NCBI RefSeq assembly: GCF_040227235.1
Contig: NZ_JBELNZ010000001.1
Span: forward strand, 372,001 to 436,000
Length of the DNA stretch: 64,000 nucleotides
Direction: 5' to 3'
Origin: Parafrigoribacterium_A soli
GTDB lineage: Bacteria; Actinomycetota; Actinomycetes; Actinomycetales; Microbacteriaceae
In this document: piece by piece, positions 1 to 9,094 of the stretch
Layout of the letters: each line of letters opens with the position of its first letter
How positions within the stretch are numbered: the stretch's first letter is position 1
The notes under the pieces: model-generated
Databases searched by the model: none
Seen by the model: the letters and a program-made list of their open reading frames with translations, nothing else
Told to the model about the DNA's origin: nothing
Translations under genes and position numbers: made by a program

Positions 1-1
1 G

Positions 2-157
2 CGTGACCCACGCACGCAGTTCGTGAAGATCCAGGATGCGCTCTCACGCAACGACGCCATGAACGAGTACACGAAACACATCGGCTCTGCGATCTTTGCC
101 GTGCCGCCCGGCGTGAAGCGCGGCAGCTACGTGGGCGCGACGCTCTTCGCGTCGTAG
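2..157 (+). CDS. efeB: Deferrochelatase/DyP-type peroxidase (EfeB-like), C-terminal 51 residues, truncated by the window edge
   Basis: A frame open from base 2 to the TAG at 155-157 encodes 51 residues. The segment NEYTKHIGSAIFAVPPG followed by a short Gly-rich end resembles the C-terminus of EfeB/DyP haem peroxidases, which take part in haem-iron release or peroxide-dependent oxidation and are usually Tat-exported. The catalytic and haem-binding part lies upstream of the window, so the assignment rests only on this conserved C-terminal stretch. An efeUO neighbourhood would be expected to the left but cannot be seen. A 15-bp hairpin follows the stop. Confidence 0.7.
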   Translation, partial: RDPRTQFVKIQDALSRNDAMNEYTKHIGSAIFAVPPGVKRGSYVGATLFAS

Positions 158-220
158 CGCGAGATATGCGGGTTGCCTAGGCCGCCCGCGGCCGTCAACC
201 CGCCCTATGTTTGCCGAACG

Positions 221-254
221 CACAAGGGCGCGACCCGCAGGTCGCGCCCTTGTG
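221..254. terminator. Perfect 15-bp hairpin between convergent genes
   Basis: CACAAGGGCGCGACC (221-235) and its exact reverse complement (240-254) are separated by a CGCA loop. It lies between the end of the efeB-like gene (157) and the end of the surface-protein gene (267, minus strand), so it can serve both directions. There is no clear U-tract, as is common for actinobacterial terminators. Confidence 0.75.
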
Positions 255-266
255 TACTCGTTTCGA

Positions 267-1388
267 CTAGGCCTGCTGCGCCACCATCCGACGACGGGTG
301 ATCAACAGCCCGGCGCCCAGCAGCAGCAGCAGCGACGCGACGGTCAGCGGCACTGCGGGGCTCTCCGCACCCGTGGCCGCGAGGCCCAGGGCGACAACGA
401 AGCTCTGCACCGTACCGGACGACTGGCCGGTGAGGACGAGCGTGTGCGTTCCTGTGGAAAGCGTGGCCAGAACGGCCTTGCTCAGCGTGACCTGCGCGAC
501 GCCGTTGACGACGGGGAAAGTGCCCACCAGAGTCGGTGTCGAGTAGATGTACACGTCGACGTAGGAGTCGGCAGCCGACCAGTTAACCTTCGCGGTGTAA
601 TTGGCAGCGGGGTCGAGCGGTCCCGCAGGAAGGCCGGCCGAGGTCTGCGCAGCCGGCGTCGACCCGTGTGCCGCGAGGTAGCCTGCGAGGTCCGTGGTTC
701 CAGCAGCAGTCGGCTTCTGGGGGGCAGATACGGTCGCATCCGTGAGTGTGGTGACCTTCGCGTCCGCGAATCCCGCCTTGGTTCCGGTGACGATGACGCC
801 GATCCGGTCGCCGATGTAGTTGTCTGTCACCGTGTAGCTGGAAGCCGTCTGACCATCGATCGAGCCGCCGCACTCGCCGCAGTTATAGAACCACTCGTAC
901 GTGAAGGTCGTACCTGCCGGCCAGCCGGCCGTCGTCGCCGTTAGCGCGTTTCCGACGAGCGGCGTGCCCGTAATTGCGACGGTTCCCGCCGCGAGGTTCG
1001 GCGACATGACCGCCGTTTGAGCCACGACGTCAGCGCCGGCAACCGTCACGGGAACACTCGTGTCACCGTACCCGGCGAGGGTGAAGTTGATGGTGTAATC
1101 GCCGTCGGGGAACGTCTGGTCCGCCGCGAAGGCGTACGCACCGGTGGCATCCGACGTCGTCTCATAACGACTGTTGGTGGTGTCGGTCGTATCCAGGAAG
1201 GTGATCGACACGGCGACGTCCGCCAAGGGCGTCCCGTTCGCTGCGTTCACGGCGCCCGTGATCGAATACCGCGCGTCAACTGCCTGCGCCGTGGTTGCGC
1301 TGAAGAGCGACGCCCCCGCGACCAATGCCGCAGCTAAGCCGAGCGCTGCCGCCCTGGCGAATCGGGATGTTGTGATGGATGATCTCAC
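267..1388 (-). CDS. Secreted, wall-anchored surface protein with LAXTG sorting signal
   Basis: The 373-residue product starts at GTG 1386-1388, with GAGGTAG about 7 bases upstream. Residues 1-38 form a signal peptide (Arg-containing n-region, Ala/Leu core, cleavage near TAQA). Residues about 40-125 look like a carboxypeptidase regulatory-like beta-sandwich (SITGAV...GTPLADVAV). Residues about 130-220 resemble the Ig-like repeat of actinobacterial surface proteins and carry a Cys pair (CGEC). The C-terminus has LAATG at about residue 336, a hydrophobic segment and a TRRR tail, which is the class E sortase signal of high-GC actinobacteria. It is probably displayed on the cell wall. Ligand unknown; no sortase gene is visible in the window. 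Confidence 0.75.
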   Translation of the reverse strand: MRSSITTSRFARAAALGLAAALVAGASLFSATTAQAVDARYSITGAVNAANGTPLADVAVSITFLDTTDTTNSRYETTSDATGAYAFAADQTFPDGDYTINFTLAGYGDTSVPVTVAGADVVAQTAVMSPNLAAGTVAITGTPLVGNALTATTAGWPAGTTFTYEWFYNCGECGGSIDGQTASSYTVTDNYIGDRIGVIVTGTKAGFADAKVTTLTDATVSAPQKPTAAGTTDLAGYLAAHGSTPAAQTSAGLPAGPLDPAANYTAKVNWSAADSYVDVYIYSTPTLVGTFPVVNGVAQVTLSKAVLATLSTGTHTLVLTGQSSGTVQSFVVALGLAATGAESPAVPLTVASLLLLLGAGLLITRRRMVAQQA

Positions 1389-1555
1389 GCGCTACTACCT
1401 CACTCTGCTGGAAAATGGACACAGGCGAAGCGCGACCGCGCCGTGTTTTCCACACGCGACAACACTGAACCCCAGAAACCCAAAGCCCCCTGCGGACAAG
1501 ACACTACAGCATTAAGCGTTTCTCACTCCACGGAAACGGGCGTATTGCTGAGAAA

Positions 1556-3475
1556 TTACTCGTTCTGCTTCTTGAGGCGCGAGACCTTGCGAGCGCGAGC
1601 ATTCGCATCCAGTTCGACCTTGCGGATGCGCACGAACTCCGGCGTCACCTCGACGCACTCGTCTTCGCGGGCGAACTCGAGGCACTCCTCGAGCGTCAGC
1701 TTGCGCGACGGGGTCATGCGCTCGAAGGTGTCCGAGGTGGACTGGCGCATGTTGGTGAGCTGCTTCTCCTTGGTGATGTTCACGTCCATGTCATCGGCGC
1801 GCGAGTTCTCACCGACGACCATGCCCTCGTAGACCTCCTGGGTCGGCTCGACGAAGAACGACATGCGCTCCTGCAGCGCCACCATGGCGAATGGGGTGGC
1901 GACACCGGCACGATCGGCGACGATCGAGCCGTTGGTGCGTGTGGTGATCTCCCCCGCCCAGGCCTCGTAGCCGTGCGAGACGGCGTTGGCGATGCCTGCA
2001 CCGCGAGTGATGGTGAGGAACTCGGTGCGGAATCCGATCAGACCACGCGACGGCACGACGAACTCCATGCGCACCCAGCCGGTGCCGTGGTTGCTCATGC
2101 CCTCCATGCGGCCCTTGCGTGCTGCGAGCAGCTGCGTGATGGCGCCCAGGTACTCCTCCGGCGCATCCACGGTCAGGTGCTCGAAGGGCTCGTGCACCTT
2201 GCCGTTGACCTGCTTGACGACCACCTGCGGCTTGCCGACGGTGAGTTCGAAGCCCTCGCGACGCATCTGCTCAACGAGGATGGCGAGGGCGAGTTCTCCA
2301 CGCCCCTGCACCTCCCAGGCATCCGGGCGCCCGATGTCGACCAGCTTGATCGAAACGTTACCGACGAGTTCGCGGTCGAGGCGGTCCTTCACCATGCGAG
2401 CGGTGAGCTTGTGACCCTTGATCTTGCCGATCAACGGGCTCGTGTTGGTGCCGATCGTCATCGAGATGGCCGGGTCGTCTACCGTGATGGTGGGCAGCGG
2501 GCGCACATCGTTCGGGTCTGCGAGGGTCTCGCCGATCGTGATGTCTTCGAAGCCGGCGACCGCGACAATGTCGCCGGGACCCGCGCTGTCGGTCGGGAAA
2601 CGATCGAGCGCCTTCGTGATGAGCAGCTCCGTGACGCGCACGTTGTGAACCGAGCCGTCGTGCTTGACCCAGGCGACGGTCTGGCCCTTCTTGATGTGGC
2701 CGTTGAAAATGCGCAGGAGGGCGAGACGACCGAGGAACGGCGAGGCGTCGAGGTTCGTGACGTGAGCCTGCAGCGGGTGCTCGTCGTCGTAAGTCGGCGC
2801 GGGAATGTGCTTGATGATCGCGTCGAACAGCGGCTCAAGGTCGTCGTTGTCGGGCAGTTCGCCGTTCGCGGGCTTGTTCCAGCTCGCGGCGCCGTTGCGA
2901 CCGGAAGCGTAGACGACGGGCACGTCGAGGATCGCGTCTAGGTCGAGATCCGGGTGCTCGTCGGCCATGTCGCTCGCGAGGCCGAGGAGCAGATCCTGGC
3001 TCTCGGCGACGACCTCGTCGATTCGGGCATCCGGTCGGTCGGTCTTGTTGACCAGCAGGATGACGGGGAGCTTTGCCTCGAGTGCCTTGCGCAGCACGAA
3101 GCGCGTCTGCGGCAGCGGGCCCTCGCTCGCGTCAACGAGCAGCACGACGCCATCCACCATGCTGAGGCCTCGCTCGACCTCGCCACCGAAGTCGGCGTGG
3201 CCGGGGGTGTCGATCACGTTGATGGTGATCGGGCCGCCATTTCCGTGCTCTCCGGCGTGGATGCCGGAGTAGGAGACCGCGGTGTTCTTCGCGAGGATGG
3301 TGATGCCCTTTTCGCGCTCGAGGTCGTTCGAGTCCATGGCGCGCTCCTCGAGGTGCGCGTGCGCTGCGAAGGAGTTGGTCTGGCGGAGCATGGCGTCGAC
3401 GAGCGTCGTCTTGCCGTGGTCGACGTGCGCGACAATCGCCACATTACGCAGGTCTGTGCGGGTGGCAATTGCCAT
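1556..3475 (-). CDS. typA: Translational GTPase TypA/BipA
   Basis: A 639-residue ribosome-associated GTPase implicated in ribosome assembly and stress or cold adaptation. The P-loop AHVDHGKTTL is near residue 16, the DTPGHADFGGEVER G3 region near residue 90 and NKTDRPDAR (G4) near residue 143. EF-G-like domains III/V and the TypA-specific C-terminal domain follow, and the length is typical of the family. The start ATG (3473-3475) has AAGGA 9 bases upstream. The gene stands alone between the surface-protein gene and the ABC importer. The 110 bases upstream probably hold its promoter. Confidence 0.96.
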   Translation of the reverse strand: MAIATRTDLRNVAIVAHVDHGKTTLVDAMLRQTNSFAAHAHLEERAMDSNDLEREKGITILAKNTAVSYSGIHAGEHGNGGPITINVIDTPGHADFGGEVERGLSMVDGVVLLVDASEGPLPQTRFVLRKALEAKLPVILLVNKTDRPDARIDEVVAESQDLLLGLASDMADEHPDLDLDAILDVPVVYASGRNGAASWNKPANGELPDNDDLEPLFDAIIKHIPAPTYDDEHPLQAHVTNLDASPFLGRLALLRIFNGHIKKGQTVAWVKHDGSVHNVRVTELLITKALDRFPTDSAGPGDIVAVAGFEDITIGETLADPNDVRPLPTITVDDPAISMTIGTNTSPLIGKIKGHKLTARMVKDRLDRELVGNVSIKLVDIGRPDAWEVQGRGELALAILVEQMRREGFELTVGKPQVVVKQVNGKVHEPFEHLTVDAPEEYLGAITQLLAARKGRMEGMSNHGTGWVRMEFVVPSRGLIGFRTEFLTITRGAGIANAVSHGYEAWAGEITTRTNGSIVADRAGVATPFAMVALQERMSFFVEPTQEVYEGMVVGENSRADDMDVNITKEKQLTNMRQSTSDTFERMTPSRKLTLEECLEFAREDECVEVTPEFVRIRKVELDANARARKVSRLKKQNE

Positions 3476-3585
3476 AGCTGTACATCCTTGAAAGTGAGAG
3501 TCTCTGAAAAGAGAGAGGGAAGGCGAGGTTGCAATCGTGAAACCCGCGCCGACAAGTCTACCGCTATACCACGGTTGCGACTTTT

Positions 3586-5379
3586 CTACCCCTTCTCAAC
3601 CGGCTTCCAGGCCCAGATATTCCAGAGCACGCCGGGTGCGAGCGGCGAGGGCGAGACGCCGGAGACGCTGCGTCGATAGGCGCTGATCGCGGGGAATTGG
3701 TAGAGCGGCACGCCGTAGGCATCGGCCCACAGCAGCGTGTCCACCTGGGTGAGCAGTTCCCGCTGCTTCGAGTGATCCGAGGTGGAATCGAGCTGATCGA
3801 GGAGCGCGTCCACCTTCGGATTCGAGTAATAACTGTGATTGGTCGCTTTCGCCTTGGAGCGGAACAACGACGCCGTTCCCGTGACCGCGAGGGTGGACGG
3901 GCGCAGCGCGTAGAGGGCGGCGTCGTAGGCGCCTGGCGTACCAAGCAGCGCGCGCCAGTCGGGGCTGGAGCAGTCGGTCACGACGAATCCGGCGAGCGCG
4001 GCGGACTTCTGGATGAGACCGAATTCGGCTACCCTGCGCGGATTGGAGGGGTCGAACAGGATGCAGACGTGCGGGTCTGTCACCCCGGCTTGCGAGAGCA
4101 GCGTCTTGGCCCGGGCAACGTCCACGCGCGCGTAGGCCTTCGATCCATTCGCCTTGACCGCCTCTGCATAGCCGTCGGAGCCGGGCAGGAACACCTGCGA
4201 GGAACGCAGCACGGCGTCTTCCTGCAGCGGAAGCACGAGCTTGTCGAGAATCTGCTGTCTCGGAACCACGCTGAGGAAGGCCTGGCGCACGCGGAGGTCT
4301 GCGAACGCGCCACTCCTGCCGTGGGCGAACTGCAGGTCGAGATGCTCGTAGGCGCCGTCGAAGCCGCTGCGCACGGTCACGTCGCTGGCCGAGACGAGCG
4401 CCTTGGCGACGTCCTCGGTGGACTGCGGCGCGATCACGTCGACGTCGCCTGCCTTCAGGGCACGCACCGCGGCGAGCGGGTCTGAGATGAACTTGATCGT
4501 GACCTTCTCGAACCGGGGCTGGTGATCGCCGACGTAGTGCTTGTTCGCCGTGAGGGTGGCGTGGTCGTTCGCCTTCAGACCGGTGAGCACGTACGGGCCG
4601 GTGCCCACGACGAGCTCCGGATCCTTCGGCATGCTCGTGAAGTTGAAGCCCGAGTTCCAGAACCGCGAGATCTTCGCCAGCGCTGCGTGGTCGCGGCTAG
4701 TCACGGCCTTGACCAGGGCATCCTTCGCCTTCTGGTGATCTCGGATGCCGAGGGCCTTGCCTGCAACAACGTGTGCGGGCAGGCCCACGCCGAAGACCAG
4801 TCGCCAGTCGACGAAGTAGTGGCCGTAACTGAGCGTGATCGAGTTGCCGCCGTCACCGATCACGGGCTCCTTGGTCACGAGCTGCAGGCCGTTGCCGCTG
4901 AATCCATCGAAGTAGACGACATCTTTCGGAAACGTGCTCGTGAAGGCGCCCGTCTCTCGATTGACGTAGCGGGAGGGATCGAAGCCCTTGCTGTTGAGGG
5001 CGCCAGAATTGGCCGCCCACGCCAGCAACAGGTCGGCGGCGTCGACGGGCGTGCCGTCCGACCAACTCACGCCATCCCGGATCGTGTACTTCACCTTAAA
5101 GGGATCGCGCGAGACGATCTGGTAGCTGCCGAAGGAATGGTCTTCGACGAGCTGCGGAACGTTATCGTAGTAGTTGAACTGCGAATTGGTCGCCGCGACG
5201 ATGCTGCTGTTCGCCGTCGAATTGCCGTACGACGTCTTCGCGTTGTACGAGAAGAACGACTGGCTCGCCGCCACGGTGACCGAGGTGCCCTCCACGAGCA
5301 CCGGCGCTGTGCAGCCCGAGAGCACCAGCGCGACGGTCGCCACGGACGCCAGCAGCGCCCCGATCCTTCTGGCTCTCAT
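3586..5379 (-). CDS. ABC importer substrate-binding lipoprotein, SBP family 5 (second copy in the operon)
   Basis: A 597-residue lipoprotein with lipobox LVLSGC (Cys23), followed by the family 5 peptide/nickel-type solute-binding fold (GVSWSDGTPVDAADLLLAW near residue 110). AAGGGGAA upstream supports the ATG at 5377-5379. It is the last gene of the importer operon, 59 bases after the double ATPase, and is paralogous to the binding protein at 10815-12563: the two share the WSDG-P--A-DL signature, a Pro-rich DPSNPRR/NTNNPNR region and the C-terminal WN-W ending. Oligopeptides are the usual ligand for this family, but specificity cannot be read from sequence. Confidence 0.9.
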   Translation of the reverse strand: MRARRIGALLASVATVALVLSGCTAPVLVEGTSVTVAASQSFFSYNAKTSYGNSTANSSIVAATNSQFNYYDNVPQLVEDHSFGSYQIVSRDPFKVKYTIRDGVSWSDGTPVDAADLLLAWAANSGALNSKGFDPSRYVNRETGAFTSTFPKDVVYFDGFSGNGLQLVTKEPVIGDGGNSITLSYGHYFVDWRLVFGVGLPAHVVAGKALGIRDHQKAKDALVKAVTSRDHAALAKISRFWNSGFNFTSMPKDPELVVGTGPYVLTGLKANDHATLTANKHYVGDHQPRFEKVTIKFISDPLAAVRALKAGDVDVIAPQSTEDVAKALVSASDVTVRSGFDGAYEHLDLQFAHGRSGAFADLRVRQAFLSVVPRQQILDKLVLPLQEDAVLRSSQVFLPGSDGYAEAVKANGSKAYARVDVARAKTLLSQAGVTDPHVCILFDPSNPRRVAEFGLIQKSAALAGFVVTDCSSPDWRALLGTPGAYDAALYALRPSTLAVTGTASLFRSKAKATNHSYYSNPKVDALLDQLDSTSDHSKQRELLTQVDTLLWADAYGVPLYQFPAISAYRRSVSGVSPSPLAPGVLWNIWAWKPVEKG

Positions 5380-5438
5380 GCGGTAACTTCCCCTTCGTGG
5401 AGTCGCTAGAAGCCTAACGAGAGTGAATGGGAACGCTG

Positions 5439-7235
5439 TCAGTTCTCGTCCGCCCCAGAGGCGAGAATCCTCGCCCTCATCTCGCGCCGTTCGCGCTGCA
5501 CGTCGGGATCTGGAAGAGGAACGGCGGCGATGAGCCTCTGTGTGTACGGGTGCTTCGGGTGGCGGAGAATCTCGTCCCTGGTACCCACTTCGACGAGTTT
5601 GCCGAGGTGCATCACCGCGATGCGGTCAGCAAGAACATCGATCACCGCCAGGTCGTGGGTGATGAACAGGCACGCGAAGTTCATTTCGTGCTGGAGCGTT
5701 TTGAGCAGTTCCAGGACGGTGGCCTGCACCGAAACATCCAGTGCGGATGTCGGCTCATCCGCGATGAGCAGGGTCGGCTTCAGCGCCAGAGCACGTGCGA
5801 TGCCTACTCGCTGCTTCTGCCCGCCGGAGAGTTCGTGCGGGTATCGAGTGCGATAGTTTCTGGGCAACTCGACGGAGTCGAGCAACCCCTCGACAGCACG
5901 AACCAGTGCCTGGCCCTTCGCCTGTTTGGCCAGCAACAGTGGCTCGCCGATGCTCTGGCCGATCGTCATTCGGGGATTCAGCGACGACGACGGGTCCTGA
6001 AAGACGATGCCGGCCTTTTTATGCACCTCGCGAACGCTTCGTCTGGTCGGCTGCGCAAGATCGGTTCCGACCACGGTCAGCGACCCCGACGTGATCGGCA
6101 GCAGGCCGACGGCGGCGCGGCCGAGCGTCGTCTTTCCCGATCCCGACTCACCGACCAGGCCAACCACCTCGCCCTCGTGAATCTGCAGGTCGATCTGATC
6201 GACCGCGCGGAACGCCTTGACGCGCCCGCGACCCGGATACTCGACCACCGCGTTCCTGAAGTCCAGCACCGTGGGTAGCGCAGCCAACTCGCTCTCGGCG
6301 ACACGCTTGGCCTCGTCAGCGAGACGCTCGTTCTCGGCCGCTCGCTCCCGCAGTTCCTCGTCTACTCCCCCGCTCGCGGTGACCACCGCGAGCGTCGCGG
6401 TCAAGTCGATATCGGCACCCTCTGAACTCTGTCCGAGGTGAGGCACGGCATCCAGAAGCGCCTTCGTGTACTCGTGCTGAGGGTTGTTGAATATCTCGTG
6501 GGTCGTGCCGGCTTCGACGATGACGCCGCGCCGCATGACTGCGATGTGGTCGGCCAGGTCTGCGACGACTCCCATGTCATGGGTGATCAGCAGGATGGCG
6601 CTGTCGAGCCGGTCACGGAGGCTGCGCAACAGGTCGAGAATTTCGGCCTGCACCGTAACGTCCAGCGCTGTGGTCGGCTCATCCGCAATCAACAACCCCG
6701 GGTCGCACGAAATCGATTGGGCGATCATGGCGCGCTGTCGCTGCCCGCCGGATAACTGGTGCGGATAGGAGTTGAAGGCCTTCAGCGGGTCGGGCAACTC
6801 GACCATCCGCAGCAGTTCGAGAGCGCGGTCCTTGCCTTCGCTCGGCGACATTCCGTAGTGCACTCGAAGTGTCTCGACGATCTGGAAACCCACCGTGAAC
6901 ACGGGGTTCAACGCCGTCATCGGCTCCTGAAAGATCAGGGCGACGTCTTTGCCTCGCACCGCACGCATGCGCGCTGCAGAAATGCCACGCAGTTCCTTGC
7001 CGTTGAGCTTGATGCTGCCGCTAACCCGGCTGTTCTTCGGCAGCAGGTCGAGAATCGACATCGAACTCACGCTCTTGCCCGAGCCGGATTCGCCGACGAG
7101 CGCCATGACCTCGCCGCGCTTGATCGAATAGTTGAGTTTGATCGCGGCGGGAACCCACAGGTTGTCGACACCAAAGTCGACGCTCAGATCGGTGACCTGC
7201 AGTACCGGAGTCTCGGCGGTTGTCTCAGCAGCCAT
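5439..7235 (-). CDS. Fused double ATP-binding subunit of peptide-type ABC importer (DppD-DppF like)
   Basis: The 598-residue protein contains two complete nucleotide-binding domains. The first has Walker A GESGSGKS, signature LSGGQRQRA and Walker B LLIADEP (residues about 15-265). The second has GESGSGKTT, LSGGQKQRV and LLIADEP (about 325-590). Each is followed by the oligopeptide-transporter C-terminal extension that contacts the permease (for example NPQHEYTKALLDAVPHL). An acidic, Ala/Glu-rich linker of about 50 residues joins the halves. Energising the permease pair at 7978-10633 is the obvious role. The fused D-F arrangement replaces two separate genes and is common in actinomycetes. Confidence 0.93.
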   Translation of the reverse strand: MAAETTAETPVLQVTDLSVDFGVDNLWVPAAIKLNYSIKRGEVMALVGESGSGKSVSSMSILDLLPKNSRVSGSIKLNGKELRGISAARMRAVRGKDVALIFQEPMTALNPVFTVGFQIVETLRVHYGMSPSEGKDRALELLRMVELPDPLKAFNSYPHQLSGGQRQRAMIAQSISCDPGLLIADEPTTALDVTVQAEILDLLRSLRDRLDSAILLITHDMGVVADLADHIAVMRRGVIVEAGTTHEIFNNPQHEYTKALLDAVPHLGQSSEGADIDLTATLAVVTASGGVDEELRERAAENERLADEAKRVAESELAALPTVLDFRNAVVEYPGRGRVKAFRAVDQIDLQIHEGEVVGLVGESGSGKTTLGRAAVGLLPITSGSLTVVGTDLAQPTRRSVREVHKKAGIVFQDPSSSLNPRMTIGQSIGEPLLLAKQAKGQALVRAVEGLLDSVELPRNYRTRYPHELSGGQKQRVGIARALALKPTLLIADEPTSALDVSVQATVLELLKTLQHEMNFACLFITHDLAVIDVLADRIAVMHLGKLVEVGTRDEILRHPKHPYTQRLIAAVPLPDPDVQRERREMRARILASGADEN

Positions 7236-7321
7236 CAGCGAATGATCCTTTCCGCGAGAGAAATTACGCGCGTTGCTTGGGTGCGGTCTGCGGCCGCCGC
7301 AGATGCTGACACCATGGAGCC

Positions 7322-7948
7322 ATGGAACCTACCGCGGCAGACTCCGACACCGTCTTCAGTTCTCGGTTCAACCGCGTACTCGCGATCGTGATCTGGGCGC
7401 TGGCACTTGTCATGGTGACCACCACGGTGCTTGCGGGCGGCGCATCCGGCGCGTTTGCTCTGGTTCCAGGAGCGTTCTTCGCCGTGTTCGCCTGGACCGC
7501 GCTGTGGCGCCCTCACGTTCGAGTGAGCGACGCGGGAGTCCGCATCTGCAATGTCTTCCGCACCATCGATATTCCGTGGGCAGCGCTCATCCAGGTGGAT
7601 ACCCGCTATGCACTGACGCTCTACACGCCCGGCCACCAGTTTGCGGCGTGGGCCGCACCCGCCCCCGGCCGCACCGGCACAAACATTGCCAGGCGAGCGC
7701 AACAGAGCGGTCGAGTAGGCGGCGGCCCGACGGTCGATGGTGCAGTGCGCCCCGGCGATCTGCTGGCCAGCGAGTCCGGGCAGGCAGCCCACCTCGTGCG
7801 CGAGCGTTGGCATGCGCTGCTCGAATCCGGAGCTGTCGAGGTCGGTGCTGCCGAGGATACGCCGGTGCACGTTCACTGGCACGGGTACACGATCGTCGCC
7901 CTGCTGGCGCTGGGAGCGGGAGCCCTGGTCGCGCTCGTCGCCCTGTGA
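7322..7948 (+). CDS. PH-domain membrane protein of unknown role, inserted antiparallel in the ABC operon
   Basis: A 208-residue protein. Two hydrophobic segments at about residues 18-60 precede a bacterial PH-like (bPH2-type) domain recognisable from RPHVRVSDAGVRICNVFRTI followed by an IPWAALIQVD strand. A final hydrophobic helix sits at the C-terminus (TIVALLALGAGALVALVAL). It lies on the plus strand between two genes of an otherwise continuous minus-strand ABC operon. The flanking gaps are short (86 and 29 bases), so its promoter must lie in the 86-base gap or inside the ATPase gene. Function unknown; PH-like proteins of this type are usually small membrane-associated accessory proteins. 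Confidence 0.75.
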   Translation: MEPTAADSDTVFSSRFNRVLAIVIWALALVMVTTTVLAGGASGAFALVPGAFFAVFAWTALWRPHVRVSDAGVRICNVFRTIDIPWAALIQVDTRYALTLYTPGHQFAAWAAPAPGRTGTNIARRAQQSGRVGGGPTVDGAVRPGDLLASESGQAAHLVRERWHALLESGAVEVGAAEDTPVHVHWHGYTIVALLALGAGALVALVAL

Positions 7949-7977
7949 CAGCGCACGGCTCCTGGTGGTCGACGTCG

Positions 7978-9021
7978 TCATGACCGCTCGACCGGCTTCG
8001 CGGGCTGCTCTTTGGTTCTGCGGATGCTGAAGCGGCGCTGGCGAGGGTCGAAAGCATCGCGCAGACCATCGCCGACGAAGTTCACCATCAGCGCGAGGAT
8101 CACGATGAAGGATCCAGGCCACCAGAACAACCAGGGACGCGTCTGCAGTGCCGACTGGTTCTGGCTGACGAGCAGGCCGAGCGAGGAGTCTGGCGCCTTG
8201 ATACCGAAACCCAGGTAGCTCAAGGCTGTCTCGAGCAGGATCGCCGACGCGATCAACAGTGTGGACGACACGATGATGACGCCGACCGCGTTCGGCAGGA
8301 TGTGCTTGAAGATGATCCGAGCGTCGGACGCACCGGCCACTCTGGCTGCTTCGACGAACTCGCGTTCGCGCAGCGAGAGAAACTCGCTTCGCACCAGACG
8401 CGCAATGACCATCCAGGAGACCGCACCCAACAACACCGCGAGCCCGAAGGCTCCGAGCCCGTTTGCCGTGCGCCCGACGATGGCACCGATGACAATCGCG
8501 GGGATGACGATGAAGACGTCGGTGATGCGCATGAGGAGGGCATCCACCCATCCGCGGAAGTAGCCCGCAACGGCGCCGACAACAACGCCGACCGCGGTCG
8601 CAAAGAGGCCGAGCACGAGCATGACGAGCACCGAGTTCTGAATCCCGCGCATCGTGAGCGCGAAGTAGTCCCTGCCGATGGTGTCCTGGCCGAACGGATG
8701 CTTTCCGAAATGGATGCCATCGCCGCCGAGCCACTGCGGAATCACTGAGAGGGTCGGTGCGCCGTGATTCAGCTGGTCGTTGAGCTGGGTGTAGGAATAC
8801 TGCCACCAGCCGTGGATCGGGCCGAAGCCGAGCGCCGTGACGGAGAAGATCACGATGGCCAGGTAGATGAAGATCGATGCAACAGCAACCTTGTTGCCCA
8901 TGAATCGACGGAAGATGAGCCGACCCTGGCTCACACCTCGCCCATCTTCGCCGACGACGGGAACCACGTCGGGCTCGGGCGACATACTCGGCTCCATCGG
9001 GTTGCCCTGAACTGTGCTCAT
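7978..9021 (-). CDS. ABC importer permease, DppC/OppC type
   Basis: A 347-residue inner-membrane permease. A cytoplasmic N-terminal stretch of about 45 residues with the OppC_N domain is followed by the first TM helix (VAVASIFIYLAIVIFSVTALG) and a periplasmic loop. The five-helix BPD_transp_1 core follows, with the EAA loop REFVEAARVAGASDARIIF that docks on the ATPase. AAGGGGA 7 bases upstream supports the ATG at 9019-9021. It pairs with the DppB-type permease 73 bases upstream. The C-terminal DALRDAFDPRQRR is typical of the family. Confidence 0.93.
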   Translation of the reverse strand: MSTVQGNPMEPSMSPEPDVVPVVGEDGRGVSQGRLIFRRFMGNKVAVASIFIYLAIVIFSVTALGFGPIHGWWQYSYTQLNDQLNHGAPTLSVIPQWLGGDGIHFGKHPFGQDTIGRDYFALTMRGIQNSVLVMLVLGLFATAVGVVVGAVAGYFRGWVDALLMRITDVFIVIPAIVIGAIVGRTANGLGAFGLAVLLGAVSWMVIARLVRSEFLSLREREFVEAARVAGASDARIIFKHILPNAVGVIIVSSTLLIASAILLETALSYLGFGIKAPDSSLGLLVSQNQSALQTRPWLFWWPGSFIVILALMVNFVGDGLRDAFDPRQRRFSIRRTKEQPAKPVERS

Positions 9022-9094
9022 AGCATTCCCCTTTCAGTCCTGCCGGATTCGTCGCCGGCCGCAACTACTGCGAGTGTCCACATCGTTCGCATCA

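Noticed and set aside
4230..4245. GAGCTTGTCGAG inside the binding-protein gene, similar to the dispersed palindrome
   Set aside because: Lies in coding sequence with no inverted partner; explained by codon use for Glu/Leu/Lys/Leu-like peptides.
7235..9064. 609-codon minus-strand frame over the PH gene and the DppC permease
   Set aside because: Out of frame with the permease and opposite to the PH gene; Arg/His-rich and without motifs.
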